Source: Lachnospiraceae bacterium UBA3801 (GTDB lineage: Bacteria; Bacillota; Clostridia; Lachnospirales; Lachnospiraceae). Taken from it: 7,534 nt of DNA. Positions 6,172 to 7,534 of this stretch are shown piece after piece; within the stretch, counting starts at the first letter, position 1; each line of letters begins with the position of its first letter. The notes below the pieces were generated by a model, which saw only the letters and a list, made by a program, of their open reading frames with translations, was not told the origin of the DNA and made no database searches. The stretch is from the NCBI GenBank assembly GCA_002368685.1, contig DFEN01000089.1, forward strand, positions 1 through 7,534. The letters are read 5' to 3'. The position numbers and the translations under genes were made by a program.

Positions 6172-6191
6172 GAGAGGAGTATGAAAATACT
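6172..6191 (+). promoter_or_regulatory. SD with a tetraloop hairpin in the spacer before the start codon
   Basis: GAGAGGAG (6172-6179) is the only SD, and 12 nt separate it from the ATG at 6192, which is long. The spacer holds AGTAT (6178-6182), a GAAA tetraloop (6183-6186) and ATACT (6187-6191), a perfect 5-bp stem ending at the base before the start codon. Folding would shorten the effective distance but uses the last two SD bases. An out-of-frame ATG at 6181 lies inside the stem, 1 nt from the SD, and is unlikely to be used. Confidence 0.55.
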
Positions 6192-6926
6192 ATGGATAAG
6201 TTTAAGGCAGTCATTCTTGCAGCGGGAAAAGGAACTCGTATGCAATCAGATCTACCAAAGGTTCTTCATAAGGTAGATGGTAAGCCAATGGTGCATTACA
6301 CTATTCAGGCAGCTAAGGATGCAGGTGCTACGGACGTTATAGTAATAGTAGGATACCAGGGTCAGCTTGTTAAAAGAGAGATAGTTGACTACGTTGAGTT
6401 TGCAGAGCAGAGAGAACAGCTGGGTACTGGCCATGCGGTAAAATGTGCTCGGAGTCTTCTGGGTAACGAGGGAGATGTAATGGTTCTCTGTGGAGATACA
6501 CCTCTTATAACAGCTGATACTATTCATAAGCTGTATGAGAAACATAAGCATGAATCAAATGGAGTTACTGTTTTATCTGCAATAATGGAGGATCCTACTG
6601 GTTATGGAAGAATCATCAGAGATGCAGAGGGAAACTTCATCAAGATAGTTGAACACAAGGATTGTACAGAAGAAGAGCTGGAAGTGAAGGAAATCAATTC
6701 AGGTATGTATGTATTTAATGCGGAAGCACTAAATGCAAGCCTGGGTCTACTCACTAATGATAATGCTCAGGGTGAATATTATCTGACAGATACAGTTGCA
6801 ATCATCAAGAATGCTGGACTCAAGATAAATGCTCTTCCTGTTGAAGATAATAATGAGATATTAGGCGTTAATACAATCGCTCAGCTGGAAGAAGCTGAGG
6901 CAATCATGCAGGCTAGGAAAGAATGA
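6192..6926 (+). CDS. UDP-GlcNAc pyrophosphorylase, GlmU N-terminal domain only
   Basis: The 244-residue protein matches the uridylyltransferase half of GlmU, which makes UDP-GlcNAc from UTP and GlcNAc-1-phosphate for peptidoglycan and other envelope polymers. Key residues are present: LAAGKGTRM with Arg 16, Lys 23 in DLPKVLH, Gln 76 in EQLGTGHA, Asp 102 in CGDTPL, then DPTGYGRI, VEHKD, EINSG, NAQGEYYLTD and GVNT. Full-length GlmU is about 450 residues. This one stops just after the linker helix (IAQLEEAEAIMQARKE), exactly where the hexapeptide-repeat acetyltransferase domain should begin, and no remnant follows because pth starts at once. The GlcN-1-phosphate acetyltransferase step must therefore be done by another protein if the pathway is complete. 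The ATGA overlap with pth implies translational coupling. I leave the symbol blank because it is not a complete GlmU. Confidence 0.92.
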   Translation: MDKFKAVILAAGKGTRMQSDLPKVLHKVDGKPMVHYTIQAAKDAGATDVIVIVGYQGQLVKREIVDYVEFAEQREQLGTGHAVKCARSLLGNEGDVMVLCGDTPLITADTIHKLYEKHKHESNGVTVLSAIMEDPTGYGRIIRDAEGNFIKIVEHKDCTEEELEVKEINSGMYVFNAEALNASLGLLTNDNAQGEYYLTDTVAIIKNAGLKINALPVEDNNEILGVNTIAQLEEAEAIMQARKE

Positions 6927-7480
6927 AGATAATCGTTGGACTAGGAAATCCAGGAATTAAATATGCGGGAACCCGTCACAATATGGGTTTCTCGGCCATA
7001 ACAGGAATATCGGATCATTTCGATATTCCATTTAATAAGAAGGAATGTAAGGCTGTTACTGGACATGGTTTCATAGGTACAGAAAAGGTGGTGCTCGCTA
7101 TGCCACAGACCTTTATGAATCTAAGTGGTGAATCTGTTAGGGAGCTCCTTAACTTCTATAAATGTACCGCGGAAGATCTGATAATTATCTATGATGATAT
7201 AGATCTGGATGTAGGTAAGATCAGAATCAGAAGTCATGGTAGTGCAGGCGGTCATAACGGAATAAAGAATATCATTCAGAATATTGGAACGGAAGAGTTT
7301 GATAGAATCAAGATTGGTGTTGGACATAAGCCTGAAAACTATGACCTGATAGATCATGTACTTGGAAGATTTCCTAAGGAACAGCTAGAGGATGTAAGAG
7401 ATAGTGTCAGTAGAGCTGTTCTTGCATGTGAAGAGATAATAATGGCTGGAGCTGCTTCGGCCATGAATAAATATAATTAA
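6923..7480 (+). CDS. pth: Peptidyl-tRNA hydrolase
   Basis: It releases tRNA from peptidyl-tRNA that has dropped off ribosomes, recycling tRNA in the cytoplasm; it is normally essential. The 185-residue length is typical. All active-site residues of the bacterial Pth family are in place: Asn 9 in GLGNPG, His 19 in TRHNMG, Asn 66 in MPQTFMNLSG, Asp 91 in IYDDIDLD, and Asn 112 in GSAGGHNGIKN, with the later FDRIKIGVGHKP block. Its ATG overlaps the stop of the uridylyltransferase gene (ATGA, 6923-6926), so it is read by coupling and shares the promoter at 6094-6122. In Bacillus subtilis prs and ctc lie between glmU and pth; neither is present here. The probable mfd start follows after 10 nt. Confidence 0.97.
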   Translation: MKIIVGLGNPGIKYAGTRHNMGFSAITGISDHFDIPFNKKECKAVTGHGFIGTEKVVLAMPQTFMNLSGESVRELLNFYKCTAEDLIIIYDDIDLDVGKIRIRSHGSAGGHNGIKNIIQNIGTEEFDRIKIGVGHKPENYDLIDHVLGRFPKEQLEDVRDSVSRAVLACEEIIMAGAASAMNKYN

Positions 7481-7490
7481 GGTTGACCAT

Positions 7491-7534
7491 ATGGAGTCAC
7501 TTGTAAAACCGGTTAGAGAGAGCAAGACGCTAAC
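7491..7534 (+). CDS. mfd: Probable start of mfd (transcription-repair coupling factor), cut by the window edge
   Basis: An ATG 10 nt after the pth stop opens a frame that runs to the window end: MESLVKPVRESKTL plus a partial codon. AAGG at 7479-7482 is a modest SD with 8 nt spacing. mfd directly follows pth in many Firmicutes, and the visible residues resemble the variable start of Mfd proteins. Fourteen residues are too few to prove it, so the call rests mainly on gene order. The frame being open and the start being in an operon-like position are seen directly. Confidence 0.5.
   Translation, partial: MESLVKPVRESKTL

Noticed and set aside
6900..6960. Frameshift or sequencing error hiding the rest of GlmU
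   Set aside because: The sequence after the stop is an intact, conserved pth starting in an ATGA overlap, leaving no room for a hexapeptide domain in any frame.

Overview
The window looks like chromosomal core DNA from a low-GC, Gram-positive, clostridial anaerobe, most likely a member of the Lachnospiraceae. The evidence is the GlgC/GlgD two-subunit ADP-glucose pyrophosphorylase pair, SpoVG, the spoVG - glmU - pth - (mfd) gene order, strong AGGAG-type Shine-Dalgarno (SD) sites and AT-rich spacers with TATAAT -10 boxes. The genus cannot be named from sequence reading alone. All supported genes are on the + strand. I see no transposase, tRNA, rRNA, CRISPR array or prophage gene, and no sign of recent transfer.

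Layout. (1) 1-1530: the C-terminal two thirds of an aconitase-superfamily hydratase, cut by the window edge. (2) 1614-3099: a membrane pair, a short NfeD-like protein followed by an SPFH/stomatin-type (QmcA-like) protein whose helical arm is built of eight 11-residue repeats. A possible promoter lies between the two genes, and a Rho-independent terminator closes the block at 3133-3174. (3) 3180-6096: one or two promoters, a short structured leader, then glgC, glgD and spoVG in a tight unit ending in a strong terminator at 6071-6096. (4) 6094-7534: a promoter that overlaps that terminator, then a single-domain GlmU-type uridylyltransferase, pth (peptidyl-tRNA hydrolase) overlapping it by 4 nt, and the first codons of what is probably mfd.

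How the genes work together. GlgC with GlgD makes ADP-glucose from glucose-1-phosphate and ATP for glycogen synthesis. They appear to share a transcript with the nucleic-acid-binding regulator SpoVG. The GlmU-type protein makes UDP-GlcNAc for the cell envelope but has no acetyltransferase half, so GlcNAc-1-phosphate must come from a separate enzyme. NfeD and SPFH proteins are known partners that organise membrane microdomains.

I did not find a clearly new system. The points most worth a second look are the domain-exact GlmU truncation with no prs gene before pth, a GNRA-capped hairpin filling the gap between the SD and the start codon of that gene, the small leader hairpin in front of glgC, the glgC-glgD-spoVG linkage, and the regular 11-residue repeat arm of the SPFH protein.
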